In this document: positions 1-11,925 of the stretch, piece after piece
Position numbering within the stretch: the first letter of the stretch is position 1
Layout: each line of letters begins with the position of its first letter
Assembly (NCBI RefSeq): GCF_024199925.1
Contig: NZ_JANADR010000001.1
Location: forward strand, 6,265,501-6,329,500
Reading direction: 5' to 3'
Origin: Bradyrhizobium sp. CCGUVB1N3
GTDB lineage: Bacteria > Pseudomonadota > Alphaproteobacteria > Rhizobiales > Xanthobacteraceae
DNA length: 64,000 nucleotides
Notes under the pieces: generated by a model
What the model was told of the DNA's origin: nothing
What the model saw: the letters and a program-made list of their open reading frames with translations, nothing else
Database searches by the model: none
Translations under genes and position numbers: made by a program

Positions 1-1
1 A

Positions 2-739
2 GGCGCCCTCGCCAAGGGCAATGTCACGGTCGCCGCAACCATCCGCGCCATGGAAACCGCCGGTGTCGTGAAGACGCTGGCGGAGCCGAACCTGACCGCG
101 ATCTCGGGTGAATCAGCGACCTTCATCGCAGGCGGCGAATTCCCGATTCCGGGAGGCTATGCCTGCGATCCCGTCACGCATGTCTGCACCACGCAGATCT
201 CCTACAAGAAGTTCGGCATCTCGCTGAACTTCACGCCGGTGGTGCTGAGCGAAGGCCGCATCAGCCTGCGCGTGATGACCGAGGTCTCGGAGCTGTCGAA
301 CACCAACGCGATCACCGTCTCGCAGTCGATCTCCTCGAGCTCCACGAGCTCCGTCACGATCCCCTCGATCCAGACCCGCCGCGCCGAGACCTCGCTCGAG
401 ATTCCGTCGGGCGGCTCGATGGCGATGGCCGGCCTGATCCAGCAGCAGACCAAGCAGGCGATCAACGGGCTGCCCGGCTTCGACCAGATCCCGGTCCTCG
501 GCCAGCTCTTCCGCAGCCAGGACTACGTGAACAACGAAACCGAGCTGATGGTGATCGTGACGCCCTATGTCGTGCGCGCGGTCGCGCAGAAGGAACTGTC
601 CCGGCCCAATGACGGGTTTGCGCCGCCATCGGATTCGCAATCGGCGCTGCTCGGCCGCATGAACCGTCTGTACGGCATCGCCAGCCACGTCGATCCCGTC
701 ACCGGCTACCAGGGCGATTTCGGCTTCATCATCGACTGA
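2..739 (+). CDS. cpaC: Tad/Flp pilus secretin CpaC (RcpA), C-terminal part
   Basis: This is the last ~245 residues of an outer-membrane secretin that forms the pore for Flp pili; the gene starts upstream of the window. The frame is open from base 2. The C-terminal secretin domain is clear: a Ser/Thr-rich stretch at about 300-360, then the typical ending with GLPGFDQIPVLGQLF and ETELMVIVTPYVV. It lies 35 bp before cpaD and is evidently in the same operon. The family function (secretin of type IVb pili) is well established; only the 5' truncation is odd. Confidence 0.93.
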   Translation, partial: GALAKGNVTVAATIRAMETAGVVKTLAEPNLTAISGESATFIAGGEFPIPGGYACDPVTHVCTTQISYKKFGISLNFTPVVLSEGRISLRVMTEVSELSNTNAITVSQSISSSSTSSVTIPSIQTRRAETSLEIPSGGSMAMAGLIQQQTKQAINGLPGFDQIPVLGQLFRSQDYVNNETELMVIVTPYVVRAVAQKELSRPNDGFAPPSDSQSALLGRMNRLYGIASHVDPVTGYQGDFGFIID

Positions 740-774
740 GACGAACGAAGCTTCAACACGAGGGGGATGAAGCG

Positions 775-1509
775 ATGACGAGACTACCGGTCGATTGCCG
801 CAACAAGCTGCGCCTCGCAGTCGCGCTGATGGGGCTCTCCGTCATGCTCGGTGCGTGCAACACCACCGAGGAGGTCGTCACCCAGACGGTGCCGACCGAC
901 TATCGCCAGCGCCATCCGATCGCGGTGCAGGAGGCCAAGCGCTCGATCGTGGTCTTCGTCGGCCAGGCCCGCGGTGGCCTGTCGGAAGCGCAGCGCGCCG
1001 ACGTCATGGGTATCGCGCGGGACTGGGCGCATGAAGGCACCGGCGCCGTCGTGGTCGACGTCCCCGTCGACACCAAGAACGCACGCGCTGCGGCTGCGAC
1101 CTACCACGAAATCCGCTCGGTGCTGGCGGCCGGCGGCGTCCCCGCACGCGGCATCGTGCAGCGCACCTATCGCCCCGACGATGCCGCCCTGCTGCCGACC
1201 ATCCGGCTGAGCTATTCGAAGATCGCCGCGGTCGCAGGTCCCTGCGGGCTGTGGCCGGAGGATACCGGGCCGTCGATCTTCGACCCCGGCTACAACGAGA
1301 ACAGGCCGTACTTCAACCTCGGCTGCGCGACGCAGCGCAACCTCGCCGCGATGATCGACAACCCCGCCGATCTCGAGCAGCCGCGCGCCGAAACGCCTGC
1401 CTATGCACAGCGGCGCGCGATCGCGTTCGACCGGTACCGCAAGGGCATGCCGACCTCGACAACCTATCCCGAAGCCGACAAGGCCAAACTCAGCGACACG
1501 GGCAAATGA
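775..1509 (+). CDS. cpaD: Tad pilus assembly lipoprotein CpaD
   Basis: 244-residue CpaD-family protein, a periplasmic/outer-membrane lipoprotein that supports the CpaC secretin. The N-terminus is a lipoprotein signal with lipobox LGAC (Cys28). The conserved tail region with PYFNLGCATQRNLAAMI is the family signature. The ATG follows a purine-rich stretch (gggggatgaagcg). It overlaps cpaE by 4 bp (ATGA at 1506-1509), so the two are probably translationally coupled. Confidence 0.93.
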   Translation: MTRLPVDCRNKLRLAVALMGLSVMLGACNTTEEVVTQTVPTDYRQRHPIAVQEAKRSIVVFVGQARGGLSEAQRADVMGIARDWAHEGTGAVVVDVPVDTKNARAAAATYHEIRSVLAAGGVPARGIVQRTYRPDDAALLPTIRLSYSKIAAVAGPCGLWPEDTGPSIFDPGYNENRPYFNLGCATQRNLAAMIDNPADLEQPRAETPAYAQRRAIAFDRYRKGMPTSTTYPEADKAKLSDTGK

Positions 1510-2801
1510 CAATGAGCGGCCAGTACGAAGACGACGCCGACGATCCGCAGCACCCCGACGAACACATTGCGCCGGTCCCGCGGGTCTCTGTGCAGGCGTT
1601 TTGCGAGACCGAGCAGACCTATGACGCGATCACCGCGGCCGGCCAGGACCGCCGGCTCGCGAAAGCCCATCTCACCGTCAAGGAAGGTGGGCTTGCTGCG
1701 GCGGTCGAGGCCTACAGCACGATGCCGACGCCGAACGTGATCGTGATCGAATCCGACGGCACGCGCGACATCCTCGAAGGGCTCGACGATCTCGCCGGCG
1801 TCTGCGATCCAGGCACCCGCGTGGTCGTGATCGGCAATCCCAGCGACGAGGCGCCCTATCGCGAGCTGGTGCGCCGCGGCGTCAACGACTACGTGATCGG
1901 ACCGATCGAGACCATCGACGTGGTGCGCTCGATCTGCAGCCTGTTCTCGGCCTCGGAAGCCATCATCACCGGCCGCGTCATCGCGGTGGTCGGCGCCAAG
2001 GGCGGCGTCGGCGCATCCACGGTCGCGCACAACGTCGCCTGGACCATCGCGCGCGATCTGGCGCTCGATTCGGTCGTGATCGATCTCGATCTCGCCTTCG
2101 GGACCGCGAGCCTCGACTACAACCAGGATCCGGTGCAGGGCATCGCCAATGCGGTGCTGACGCAGGAGCGCCCCGACACCGCGCTGATGGAGCGCCTGCT
2201 CGCCAAATGCACCGAGCGCCTCAGCCTGCTGGCCGCACCCGCGAGCCTCGACCGCGTCTATGATTTCGGCGCCGAAGCCTTCGACGCCGTGTTCGACACG
2301 TTGCGCATGACCACGCCCTGCATCGTGCTCGACGTGCCCCATCAATGGTCGGGCTGGACGCGCCGCGCGCTGATCAACGCCGACGACATCGTGATCGTGG
2401 CCGAGCCCGATCTCGCCAATCTGCGCAACACCAAGAACATGCTGAGCGTTCTGAAGGCCGCGCGGCCGAACGATCGGCCGCCGCTCTACTGCCTCAACCA
2501 GGTCGGCATGCACAAGCGCGCGGAGATCGAGGTCAAGGCGTTCGCCAAGACCATGGAAAGCCAGCCGGTCGCGGTCATTCCGTTCGATTCAAGGCTGTTC
2601 TCGACGGCCGCCAATAACGGCCAGATGATCGCGGAGGTCTCCAAGAGCCACCGCACCGCCGAGACGTTCCAGAACCTCGCCAACCGGCTTGCCGGACGCG
2701 GCGAAGTCAAGAAGCCGAGGCAGTCGCTGCTGGCACCGCTGCTGAAGAGGCTGAAGGGCAAGCCGAAGCGCGAATCCGCGCCGCATCGCAAGGCGTCGTA
2801 G
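1506..2801 (+). CDS. cpaE: Tad pilus assembly protein CpaE (MinD/ParA-like ATPase)
   Basis: 431-residue CpaE, which helps place the pilus machine at the cell pole. Residues ~25-150 resemble a receiver-like domain. From ~155 there is a MinD/ParA-type ATPase with a deviant Walker A, VVGAKGGVGAS. The start at 1506 uses the ATGA overlap with cpaD; a second in-frame ATG lies two codons later at 1512. In many relatives cpaF follows, but here the next gene is convergent, so the cluster ends at cpaE. Confidence 0.93.
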   Translation: MTMSGQYEDDADDPQHPDEHIAPVPRVSVQAFCETEQTYDAITAAGQDRRLAKAHLTVKEGGLAAAVEAYSTMPTPNVIVIESDGTRDILEGLDDLAGVCDPGTRVVVIGNPSDEAPYRELVRRGVNDYVIGPIETIDVVRSICSLFSASEAIITGRVIAVVGAKGGVGASTVAHNVAWTIARDLALDSVVIDLDLAFGTASLDYNQDPVQGIANAVLTQERPDTALMERLLAKCTERLSLLAAPASLDRVYDFGAEAFDAVFDTLRMTTPCIVLDVPHQWSGWTRRALINADDIVIVAEPDLANLRNTKNMLSVLKAARPNDRPPLYCLNQVGMHKRAEIEVKAFAKTMESQPVAVIPFDSRLFSTAANNGQMIAEVSKSHRTAETFQNLANRLAGRGEVKKPRQSLLAPLLKRLKGKPKRESAPHRKAS

Positions 2802-2804
2802 TCT

Positions 2805-2847
2805 TACTGCGTCGCCAGACCCTCATGAGAGTGCTTGTGACGCAGTA
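2805..2847. repeat. 9-bp inverted repeat between convergent cpaE and tadD-like gene
   Basis: TACTGCGTC at 2805-2813 is the exact reverse complement of GACGCAGTA at 2839-2847, with a 25-nt loop that itself holds the palindrome CTCATGAG. It sits between two convergent gene ends and could act as a bidirectional transcription stop, but there is no U-tract, so this is only a possibility. Confidence 0.4.
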
Positions 2848-2869
2848 GAATCAGGTTGGCCGCATCGGG

Positions 2870-3637
2870 CTATTTCTCCGCCCGCTGCTGCTTCTTGGTG
2901 AGGAGCTGGCGGAGCGCCGTGACCTTGGCCTGGGCCTCGTCCGGCGGCAGATCGGCCTTCACGATGCCCTCGGCCTCGGCCTGGCGGCCCTGCAATCCGA
3001 CCACGAGCGCGAGATTGGCCCGCATGCGCGCGTCCTGCGGCGCGCGCTCATGGGCCCGCCGCAGCGTCGCCTCCGCCTTGGGCAGATTGTTCTGCAGCAT
3101 ATAGGACAGGCCGAGATTGGACAGCACCGACGGCTCGTCCGGCACGATCTTCAGGGCGCTGCCGTAATATTGCTGCGCCTCCTCGTTGCGGCCGAGCTGA
3201 TCGAGCACCGCGCCTTGCGCCGACAGGATGTGCCAGTCGGGATCCTCCGGCGTATGCGCGCGGTTCAGCACGTCGAAGGCCTGCTGGAAATTACCATTGT
3301 CGGCGAGCGCGCGGCCATAAGCCGCAAGCAGCGGCTTGTTGTTGGCGTGGGTGAGCACGGCCTGCTCGAGCACGGCGACCGCCTGCGAGCGCTGGCCGTT
3401 CTCGCGCAGCGCCTTGCCGTATTGCAGCGCGATCTCGGGATCGCTTGGCGTGGCGCGGTAGCGCTCGCGGAGCGCGTCGATATCGGGCTTGGCCTCGCGG
3501 GTCTTTTCCGACTTGACGCCGAGCGCGCCGGTGATGTCCTCGAGCCCCGTTGTCTGGCAGCCGCAAAGCCCGAGCGCGAGAAGCGCGGACAGCAGCAATC
3601 GCGCCGGGGAAGAGACGAGGGACGAACGCTGGGACAT
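2870..3637 (-). CDS. tadD: TPR-repeat lipoprotein, TadD-like
   Basis: 255-residue lipoprotein made largely of TPR repeats (about residues 50-240). The signal peptide ends in lipobox LCGC (Cys27) followed by QTTG. Such TadD/PilF-like proteins act as scaffolds for outer-membrane assembly of the pilus secretin. It faces cpaE tail-to-tail and so is not in the cpaCDE transcript. The C-terminus is rich in Lys/Gln (LLTKKQQRAEK). The TPR lipoprotein call is firm; assignment to the pilus machine is by context. Confidence 0.85.
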   Translation of the reverse strand: MSQRSSLVSSPARLLLSALLALGLCGCQTTGLEDITGALGVKSEKTREAKPDIDALRERYRATPSDPEIALQYGKALRENGQRSQAVAVLEQAVLTHANNKPLLAAYGRALADNGNFQQAFDVLNRAHTPEDPDWHILSAQGAVLDQLGRNEEAQQYYGSALKIVPDEPSVLSNLGLSYMLQNNLPKAEATLRRAHERAPQDARMRANLALVVGLQGRQAEAEGIVKADLPPDEAQAKVTALRQLLTKKQQRAEK

Positions 3638-3770
3638 ACTCTGATCTACCGTCGGCGACTGATCAGAGATGCTTTCCCGATTAACGCTAATTTCCCGTTA
3701 AGGAACGCGCAGTTGCGCGGCCTATTGCTGCGTTTTCGAGATTTGAATCATATCGGCCGTCATTTGTCGG

Positions 3771-3881
3771 CCTCGTCCTGAGGAGCGCGCTCTTGCGCGC
3801 GTCTCGAAGGACGGCCGCAAGCGAGAGCGCGCCCCCAGTCATCCTTCGAGACGACCGCTTCGCGGTCTCCTCAGGATGAGG
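3771..3881. repeat. Dispersed palindromic repeat family A, copy 1
   Basis: A long imperfect palindrome with outer arms of the CCTCATCCTGAGGAG type and inner arms GTCTCGAAGGAC / CATCCTTCGAGAC. Related copies occur at 36076-36172, 46118-46225 and 57292-57397. It fills most of the intergenic space between the tadD-like gene and the PilZ gene. Confidence 0.85.
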
Positions 3882-3904
3882 TCCGGGGATATGGAAGCGA
3901 TCGC

Positions 3905-4150
3905 CTAGTCGATGAATTCGGCGCCGAATTCGCAGCCGATGCGCCAGCGGAGCTGGCACTGGCGGGAATAGTCCGGCGCGAAGATGATGGTGAACTGCGG
4001 CGGCACTTCCAGAAACTCCGCCACCACTTTCACACCGCCATCGGAAATATCCGTGACCGTGCAATCCCTCGGCAGCGACCCCGAGCCAAAATAAATCTTG
4101 GCAAGCCGACTGCACACCCGACGTTCGCTTCTCCGGCGATTTGCAAGCAT
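3905..4150 (-). CDS. PilZ-domain protein
   Basis: 81-residue single-domain PilZ protein, a likely cyclic-di-GMP receptor. The RxxxR motif is in RRRSERR (residues 5-11) and the D/NxSxxG motif is DISDGG (34-39), so both ligand-binding motifs look intact. It stands alone between a repeat element and the divergent yifB gene. Two diguanylate cyclases are encoded elsewhere in the window; a functional link is only inference. Confidence 0.85.
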   Translation of the reverse strand: MLANRRRSERRVCSRLAKIYFGSGSLPRDCTVTDISDGGVKVVAEFLEVPPQFTIIFAPDYSRQCQLRWRIGCEFGAEFID

Positions 4151-4380
4151 CTCGATTTTTCACTTGTTAGATCACGGCCCATCCCGCGTCTCTACAGGTA
4201 CCCAACATTCGTTGGGATGTGCTGAGCGGATCGGCTCGCATTCGAGGCTTACTGTCCCCGTCCCGTTTACGCCTCGTTAGGAAGGGCTCGGGGGGCCGGG
4301 CTAATGTTCCCGTATTGTTCTTGCAAGCCGAACGGCCGCCTGCTACCCTCGATTGTGCATGAGGGCAGGCTGGTTCGAGC

Positions 4381-5919
4381 ATGGTTCAGCGGGTTTCTAC
4401 CGTCGCCTTTGAGGGGATCGAGGCCCGCGCGGTCGACGTGCAGGTGCAGGTCGCGCCCGGCTTGCCGGCCTTTGCCATCGTCGGTCTTCCGGACAAGGCG
4501 GTCTCGGAGGCCCGCGAGCGGGTGCGCTCGGCGCTGATCGCCTCGGGGCTCGCGCTGCCGGCGCGGCGGATCATCGTCAATCTGGCGCCGGCCGATCTGC
4601 CCAAGGAAGGCAGCCATTACGACCTGCCGATTGCGCTTGGGCTGATGGCGGCGATCGGCGCCATCCCGCCGGATGCCCTCACGGGTTTCACGGTGCTCGG
4701 CGAGCTCGGCCTCGACGGCTCGATCGCACCGGTCGCCGGCGTGCTGCCGGCCGCGATCGGCGCCAATACCCGCGAGGAGGGACTGATCTGTCCGGCGGCC
4801 TGCGGCTCGGAAGCCGCCTGGGCGAGCCCGGACATCCAGATCATCGCCGCCAGCTCGCTGATCCAGATCGCCAACCACTTCAAGGGCACGCAGGTGCTGT
4901 CGCGGCCCTCACCGAAGGTGCACGAGGCGGCACCCTCCCCGCTCGACCTGCGTGACATCAAGGGCCAGGAGAGCGCCAAGCGCGCGCTGGAGATCGCGGC
5001 GGCCGGCGGACATCACCTGCTGATGATCGGCGCGCCCGGCGCCGGCAAATCGATGCTGGCCGCCCGCCTGCCCTCGATCCTGCCGCCGCTGTCGCCGGGC
5101 GAACTTCTGGAAGTCTCGATGATCGCCTCCGTCGCCGGCGAAATCCAAGGCGGCGCACTGACCGCGCGGCGGCCGTTCCGCTCGCCGCATCATTCCGCCA
5201 GCATGGCCGCACTGACCGGTGGCGGCATGCGCGCAAAGCCCGGCGAGATCTCGCTCGCGCATCAGGGCGTGCTGTTTCTCGACGAGCTTCCGGAGTTCGA
5301 CCCGCGCGTGCTGGATTCGCTGCGCCAGCCGCTGGAGAACGGCGAGGTCTCGGTGTCGCGCGCCAATCACCGCGTCACCTACCCTGCCCGCTTCATGCTG
5401 GTCGCGGCGATGAATCCGTGCCGTTGCGGCAACGCCTTCGAGCCGGGCTATGCCTGCAAGCGCGGCCGCATCGATCGCTGCACCGCGGACTATCAGGCGC
5501 GCATCTCCGGTCCCCTGATGGACCGCATCGATCTGCGTATCGAGGTGCCGGCAGTGACCGCAGCCGACCTGATCCTGCCGCCACCGGCGGAAGGCTCCGC
5601 CGAGGTCGCCGCGCGCGTCGCCGCGGCCCGCGACGTTCAGCTCGCACGTTATCAGGCCGCGGGATTGCCGAACGTGCGCACCAATGCCGAGGCGCCGGCC
5701 TCGGTGCTGGAAGAAATCGCAAAACCCGACGCGCAGGGCCAAAAGCTGCTGCGCGATGCCGCCGAGACCATGCGGCTGTCGGCGCGCGGCTATCACCGCG
5801 TGCTGCGGGTGGCGCGAACGCTGGCCGACCTCGACAATGCCGACAAGATCGGCCGGCTGCATCTCGCCGAGGCGCTCTCCTACCGCGCACTCGCGGAGGA
5901 TGTGCGCCAGCTGGCGTGA
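4381..5919 (+). CDS. comM: YifB/ComM family Mg-chelatase-like AAA+ ATPase
   Basis: 512-residue YifB/ComM protein. The N-terminal ~125 residues are the ChlI/Lon-protease-like fold typical of the family. An AAA+ module follows, with Walker A GAPGAGKS (217-224) and Walker B VLFLDELPEF. A Cys-rich segment with NPCRCG and ACKRG is normal for the family. In naturally transformable bacteria ComM is a helicase for branch migration; in this organism the role is unproven. Length matches family norms. Confidence 0.93.
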   Translation: MVQRVSTVAFEGIEARAVDVQVQVAPGLPAFAIVGLPDKAVSEARERVRSALIASGLALPARRIIVNLAPADLPKEGSHYDLPIALGLMAAIGAIPPDALTGFTVLGELGLDGSIAPVAGVLPAAIGANTREEGLICPAACGSEAAWASPDIQIIAASSLIQIANHFKGTQVLSRPSPKVHEAAPSPLDLRDIKGQESAKRALEIAAAGGHHLLMIGAPGAGKSMLAARLPSILPPLSPGELLEVSMIASVAGEIQGGALTARRPFRSPHHSASMAALTGGGMRAKPGEISLAHQGVLFLDELPEFDPRVLDSLRQPLENGEVSVSRANHRVTYPARFMLVAAMNPCRCGNAFEPGYACKRGRIDRCTADYQARISGPLMDRIDLRIEVPAVTAADLILPPPAEGSAEVAARVAAARDVQLARYQAAGLPNVRTNAEAPASVLEEIAKPDAQGQKLLRDAAETMRLSARGYHRVLRVARTLADLDNADKIGRLHLAEALSYRALAEDVRQLA

Positions 5920-6053
5920 CGACCATTCGTATCAACCCGACGGTAACGAGTTTCCTTTACGCTCTGCAAACCATAAGGGCCACGCGTTCATCACGGCCGT
6001 TCCCTGGGCCTTGGGCGCGTTCTTGGGGCGAGTCCTCGGGCGAGTAGAGTGTC

Positions 6054-6521
6054 ATGTTGCGTTTCAAGATCCTGGCTTCGGTTGTTCCCTTGATGGCGGC
6101 GGCGGTGTTCGTGCGTGGCGGTACCGGATCGGCATCGCATCCCTGCATCGCCTTCGGCGAGACTCCGGTCGAGCTCGCATCGGTCCCCTGGACGGCCGGC
6201 CTGCATGTTGCCTTCACCGACGACCCCACCCGCGCCACCGTCCGCGTACAGATCACCGAGACGGCAGAAGCTGCGGATTTCGTCCTCGTCGACGACACCC
6301 CGACCGCCGAGACGGACGCCTGCCAGGCCAGCGCGGCAACGCGCCTCGTCGCGATCTCCGCGCATCCGAGCCGCGACAGCCCGGTGATCTATCTCTCGGG
6401 CGCAGGGCCGGCGGACTACCGCATCTATGTGCGGTCCAAGACGTTCTCGGCCCGCGATGCCGCCGCGCTGATCGTCGGTGCTGCCGGTGGGCACCGCCAT
6501 CTGCAGGCTGCCTCGCTCTGA
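6054..6521 (+). CDS. Hypothetical exported protein
   Basis: 155-residue protein that I do not recognise. Residues 1-~27 form a signal peptide (basic MLRFK, hydrophobic core, small residues before the likely cleavage site). The mature part is small and mixed alpha/beta in composition, with two Cys (CIAFGE and DACQAS) that could form a disulfide. It sits between yifB and a hybrid histidine kinase, same strand, with gaps of 134 and 126 bp. Coding is supported by GC-rich third positions and a full-length open frame. Confidence 0.65.
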   Translation: MLRFKILASVVPLMAAAVFVRGGTGSASHPCIAFGETPVELASVPWTAGLHVAFTDDPTRATVRVQITETAEAADFVLVDDTPTAETDACQASAATRLVAISAHPSRDSPVIYLSGAGPADYRIYVRSKTFSARDAAALIVGAAGGHRHLQAASL

Positions 6522-6647
6522 GGCGTTAACGTCTCATCAACCTTGTTTTGAGCCGACCGCAAAACCTCAAACTGTTCGCAAGGTTGGATGACACATCGTC
6601 ACCGAGGGCGGGCAGAAGTATTTTAGGCAGAGTCAGGATCTTTGGCG

Positions 6648-8882
<2,235 letters not shown>

Positions 8883-8899
8883 CCACAATCGACGGAGCC

Positions 8900-9004
8900 G
8901 TAGGGTGGGCAAAGGCGCACTTGCGCCGTGCCCACCATTCACGTTCGACACCGCGGATGGATGGTGGGCACGGCGCGCGAAGAGCGCGCCTTTGCCCACC
9001 CTAC
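8900..9004. repeat. Dispersed palindromic repeat family D, copy 1
   Basis: Outer arms GTAGGGTGGGCAAAGG and CCTTTGCCCACCCTAC, with an inner GCGCCGTGCCCACCAT / ATGGTGGGCACGGCGC pair. It lies between two convergent genes. Related copies are at 34973-35062 and 47081-47185. Confidence 0.88.
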
Positions 9005-9014
9005 AAAGCAAAAA

Positions 9015-9971
9015 CTACAGCCGTCGCAGCGCCACGCTTTCCACCACATGGTCGGCGCCCTTCTTCAGGATCAGCGTCGCGCGGGGGCGGGTGGGCAGGA
9101 TGTTGTCCTCGAGATTGGCGAGGTTGGTGCGCTCCCAGATCGCGATCGCGGTGGCGGTGGCCTCATCGTCGGAGAGCAGCGCATAGCGGTTGAAGTAGGA
9201 CTTTGGATTGGTGAACGCGGTGTCACGCAGCGCCAGGAAGCGCTTGACGTACCATTGCCGCAGCGCCGCCTCGTCGGCGTCGATATAGACCGAGAAATCG
9301 AAGAAGTCGGAGACGACTGGCACCGCCTTGCCGTCACGCGGCAGCTTGCCGGTCTGCAGCACGTTGACGCCCTCGACGATCAAAATATCCGGCTGGTCGA
9401 TCTCGGCCCACTGGTTCGGCACGATGTCGTAGGTCAGATGCGAATAGACCGGCGCGCGCACGGGGTGGCGGCCGGCCTTGATGTCGGAAAGGAAGCCGAG
9501 CAGCAGCGGCAGGTCGTAGCTCTCCGGAAAACCCTTCTTCTGCATGATGCCCTGCCGCTCGAGCACGGCATTGGGATAGAGAAAGCCGTCCGTGGTGATC
9601 AGATCCACCTTCGGCCGCGGCGACCAGCGGGCGAGCAGCGCCTGAAGCACGCGGGCCGTGGTGGATTTTCCGACCGCGACGGAACCAGCGACGCCGATGA
9701 TGTAGGGCATCTTGCGATCGCGGATGTTGAGGAACTGGCGCTGCGAATAATACAGGCGCTGCATGGCGTCGACATAGATCGAGAGCAGGCGCGACAGCGG
9801 CAGGTAGATGTCCTCGACCTCCTGCAAATCGAGGCGGTCATGCATCGAACGGAGGCGGTCGAACTCGCCCGGCTCCAGCGTCATCGGCGTATCGTCGCGC
9901 AACCGCGACCACTGCTCGCGCGTGTAGACGCGGTACGGATTGTACTGCTGCTCGGGTGCGCGGATATCCAT
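9015..9971 (-). CDS. coaA: Type I pantothenate kinase
   Basis: 318-residue CoaA, which phosphorylates pantothenate in the first committed step of coenzyme A synthesis. The P-loop is GSVAVGKS (96-103). The N-terminal [12 protein letters not shown] and the segment [12 protein letters not shown] are family hallmarks. It is the last gene of the his operon, 25 bp after hisE, a placement typical of this clade. coaE, for the final CoA step, is also in this window. Confidence 0.96.
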   Translation of the reverse strand: MDIRAPEQQYNPYRVYTREQWSRLRDDTPMTLEPGEFDRLRSMHDRLDLQEVEDIYLPLSRLLSIYVDAMQRLYYSQRQFLNIRDRKMPYIIGVAGSVAVGKSTTARVLQALLARWSPRPKVDLITTDGFLYPNAVLERQGIMQKKGFPESYDLPLLLGFLSDIKAGRHPVRAPVYSHLTYDIVPNQWAEIDQPDILIVEGVNVLQTGKLPRDGKAVPVVSDFFDFSVYIDADEAALRQWYVKRFLALRDTAFTNPKSYFNRYALLSDDEATATAIAIWERTNLANLEDNILPTRPRATLILKKGADHVVESVALRRL

Positions 9972-9996
9972 GACGCAGCCTTTCTACTCGCTTTTG

Positions 9997-10320
9997 CTAC
10001 TCGCTCTTGCGCGAAGCCTTCTCTTCCAACCCTGACATTGACGTCCGCTTGTCCAGCGCCGCCTCGACCTCTTCCAGCTTTACGCCACGCGCCTTGAGCA
10101 GCACAAGGAAGTGGTAGAGCAGGTCGGCGCTTTCAGCGATCAGATGCGCGCGATCGTTTTCGACTGCTGCGATTACGGTTTCGACTGCTTCCTCGCCGAA
10201 CTTTTTCGCGCAATGTTCCGCTCCCTTGTCCAGGAGCTTGCGGGTATAGGACACCTCGCCACCAGCCGCGGCGCGGGCATCGATGGTTGCGGCCAGATCG
10301 TGGATCGTGAAACGCGACAT
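9997..10320 (-). CDS. hisE: Phosphoribosyl-ATP pyrophosphatase HisE
   Basis: 107-residue HisE, which hydrolyses phosphoribosyl-ATP in step two of histidine synthesis. The MazG-like helical core has the motif KKFGEEAVETVIAA and the acidic metal-binding residues. It is a stand-alone HisE, not fused to HisI, as usual in this group. There is an 80-bp gap after hisF and 25 bp before coaA. Confidence 0.96.
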   Translation of the reverse strand: MSRFTIHDLAATIDARAAAGGEVSYTRKLLDKGAEHCAKKFGEEAVETVIAAVENDRAHLIAESADLLYHFLVLLKARGVKLEEVEAALDKRTSMSGLEEKASRKSE

Positions 10321-10400
10321 ACGAAATACTCAGAAACACACGCCAGCCTCACAGGGCCGGTCCAGGCTTGCCTGTGTAGCATTTTTACGAAGTGGAGTCG

Positions 10401-11177
10401 TCAGGCATCCAGCCGCATCGGCAGGCCGCGCCTGGCCATATGGTCCTTGGCCTCGCGGATGGTAAATTCCCCGAAGTGGAAGATCGACGCCGCCAGCACC
10501 GCGGTGGCATGGCCGTCGCGGATGCCGTCGACGAGGTGATCGAGATTGCCGACGCCGCCCGAGGCGATCACGGGGACGGGAATGCTGTCGGCGATCGCCC
10601 GGGTCAGCGGGATGTCAAAGCCCTGCCTGGTGCCGTCGCGGTCCATCGAGGTGAGCAAGATTTCACCAGCCCCCAGCGACACCACCTCCTGGGCATATTC
10701 GATGGCATCGATGCCGGTCGAGTTGCGCCCGCCATGGGTGAAAATCTCCCAGCGGTCGGAGCCGCCGGGGCGCTTGACGCGCTTGGCGTCGATCGCGACC
10801 ACCACGCACTGCTCGCCGAACTTTTCGGCGGCTTCCTTGACGAACTCGCGCCGCGACACCGCGGCACTGTTGATCGAGACCTTGTCGGCGCCCGAGCGCA
10901 GCAGCGTCTTGATATCGTCGACCTTGCGCACCCCGCCGCCGACGGTGACCGGCATGAAGCAGGCTTCCGCCGTGCGCCGGACCACGTCCAGCATGATGCC
11001 GCGGTTCTCATGGGTCGCGGTGATGTCGAGAAAGCAGAGCTCGTCGGCGCCGGCGGCGTCATAGGCGATCGCCGCCTCGACGGGATCGCCCGCATCGCGC
11101 AAGTCGACGAAGTTGACGCCCTTGACGACCCGGCCGTCCTTGACGTCGAGGCAGGGGATCACGCGCACCTTGAACAT
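10401..11177 (-). CDS. hisF: Imidazole glycerol phosphate synthase cyclase subunit HisF
   Basis: 258-residue (beta/alpha)8 barrel that, with HisH, turns PRFAR and glutamine-derived ammonia into imidazole glycerol phosphate and AICAR. The N-terminal [20 protein letters not shown] carries the catalytic Asp; the second catalytic Asp is in [10 protein letters not shown]. It follows hisA by 10 bp. Full length for the family. Confidence 0.97.
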   Translation of the reverse strand: MFKVRVIPCLDVKDGRVVKGVNFVDLRDAGDPVEAAIAYDAAGADELCFLDITATHENRGIMLDVVRRTAEACFMPVTVGGGVRKVDDIKTLLRSGADKVSINSAAVSRREFVKEAAEKFGEQCVVVAIDAKRVKRPGGSDRWEIFTHGGRNSTGIDAIEYAQEVVSLGAGEILLTSMDRDGTRQGFDIPLTRAIADSIPVPVIASGGVGNLDHLVDGIRDGHATAVLAASIFHFGEFTIREAKDHMARRGLPMRLDA

Positions 11178-11187
11178 CTGATGTCTC

Positions 11188-11925
11188 CTAGGCGGCGCGC
11201 GCGTTGCGGATCAAGGTGAGCGCCGCAGCCGGATCGAGCCTGCCGTCATAGAGCGCACGGCCGGCGATCGCACCCGCAAGCTTTTTCGCCCGCGGCGTCA
11301 GCATCGCCTTGACGTCCTCGATCGAGGCGAGGCCGCCCGAGGCGATCACGGGGATGGAGATGCTATCCGCCAGCGCGATGGTCGCATCGAGGTTCAGGCC
11401 CTTGAGCAGGCCGTCGCGGGCAATGTCGGTGAAGATGATGGCGGCAACGCCGGCATCCTCGAAACGCTGCGCGATCTCGAGCACCGTCACCTGCGAGGTC
11501 TCGGCCCAGCCTTCGACGGCGACCTTGCCGTCGCGGGCATCGAGCCCCACGGCGACGCGGCCCGGAAATTTCCTCGCAGCGCTCTTCACCAGCTCCGGAT
11601 CCCTCACGGCAGCCGTGCCGATGATGACGCGGGTGATGCCCTTGGCCAGCCAGGCTTCGACGGTCGCAAGATCGCGAATGCCGCCGCCGAGCTGAACCGG
11701 CATCTTGATCGTCTTCAGCATGGCTTCGACGGCTTGCGCGTTCACGGGCTTGCCGGCGAAGGCACCGTCGAGATCGACGACGTGGAGATATTCAAACCCT
11801 TGCGCGGCGAAGCTCTGCGCCTGCGCTGCGGGATCGAGGTTGAACACGGTGGCGCGCGCCATGTCGCCTTGCTCCAGGCGCACGCACTGACCGTTCTTGA
11901 GGTCGATAGCGGGGAAGAGGATCAC
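11188..11925 (-). CDS. hisA: Phosphoribosylformimino-AICAR isomerase HisA
   Basis: HisA (ProFAR isomerase), a (beta/alpha)8 barrel. I prefer the GTG start at 11925 because it gives the conserved start [16 protein letters not shown] and a 4-bp GTGA overlap with the hisH stop. The longer ATG start at 11934 would add three residues (MEA) and overlap hisH by 13 bp. Catalytic acidic residues are in PAIDLK and [10 protein letters not shown]. It lies in the his operon between hisH and hisF. Confidence 0.95.
   Translation of the reverse strand: MILFPAIDLKNGQCVRLEQGDMARATVFNLDPAAQAQSFAAQGFEYLHVVDLDGAFAGKPVNAQAVEAMLKTIKMPVQLGGGIRDLATVEAWLAKGITRVIIGTAAVRDPELVKSAARKFPGRVAVGLDARDGKVAVEGWAETSQVTVLEIAQRFEDAGVAAIIFTDIARDGLLKGLNLDATIALADSISIPVIASGGLASIEDVKAMLTPRAKKLAGAIAGRALYDGRLDPAAALTLIRNARAA

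Noticed and set aside
1251..1505. Upstream extension of the cpaE frame inside cpaD
   Set aside because: It is a shadow of cpaD in another frame; the conserved CpaE protein begins near the ATGA overlap at 1506.
3683..3704. Possible CtrA site upstream of the tadD-like gene
   Set aside because: Two TTAA words are present but 13 bp apart, not 7.
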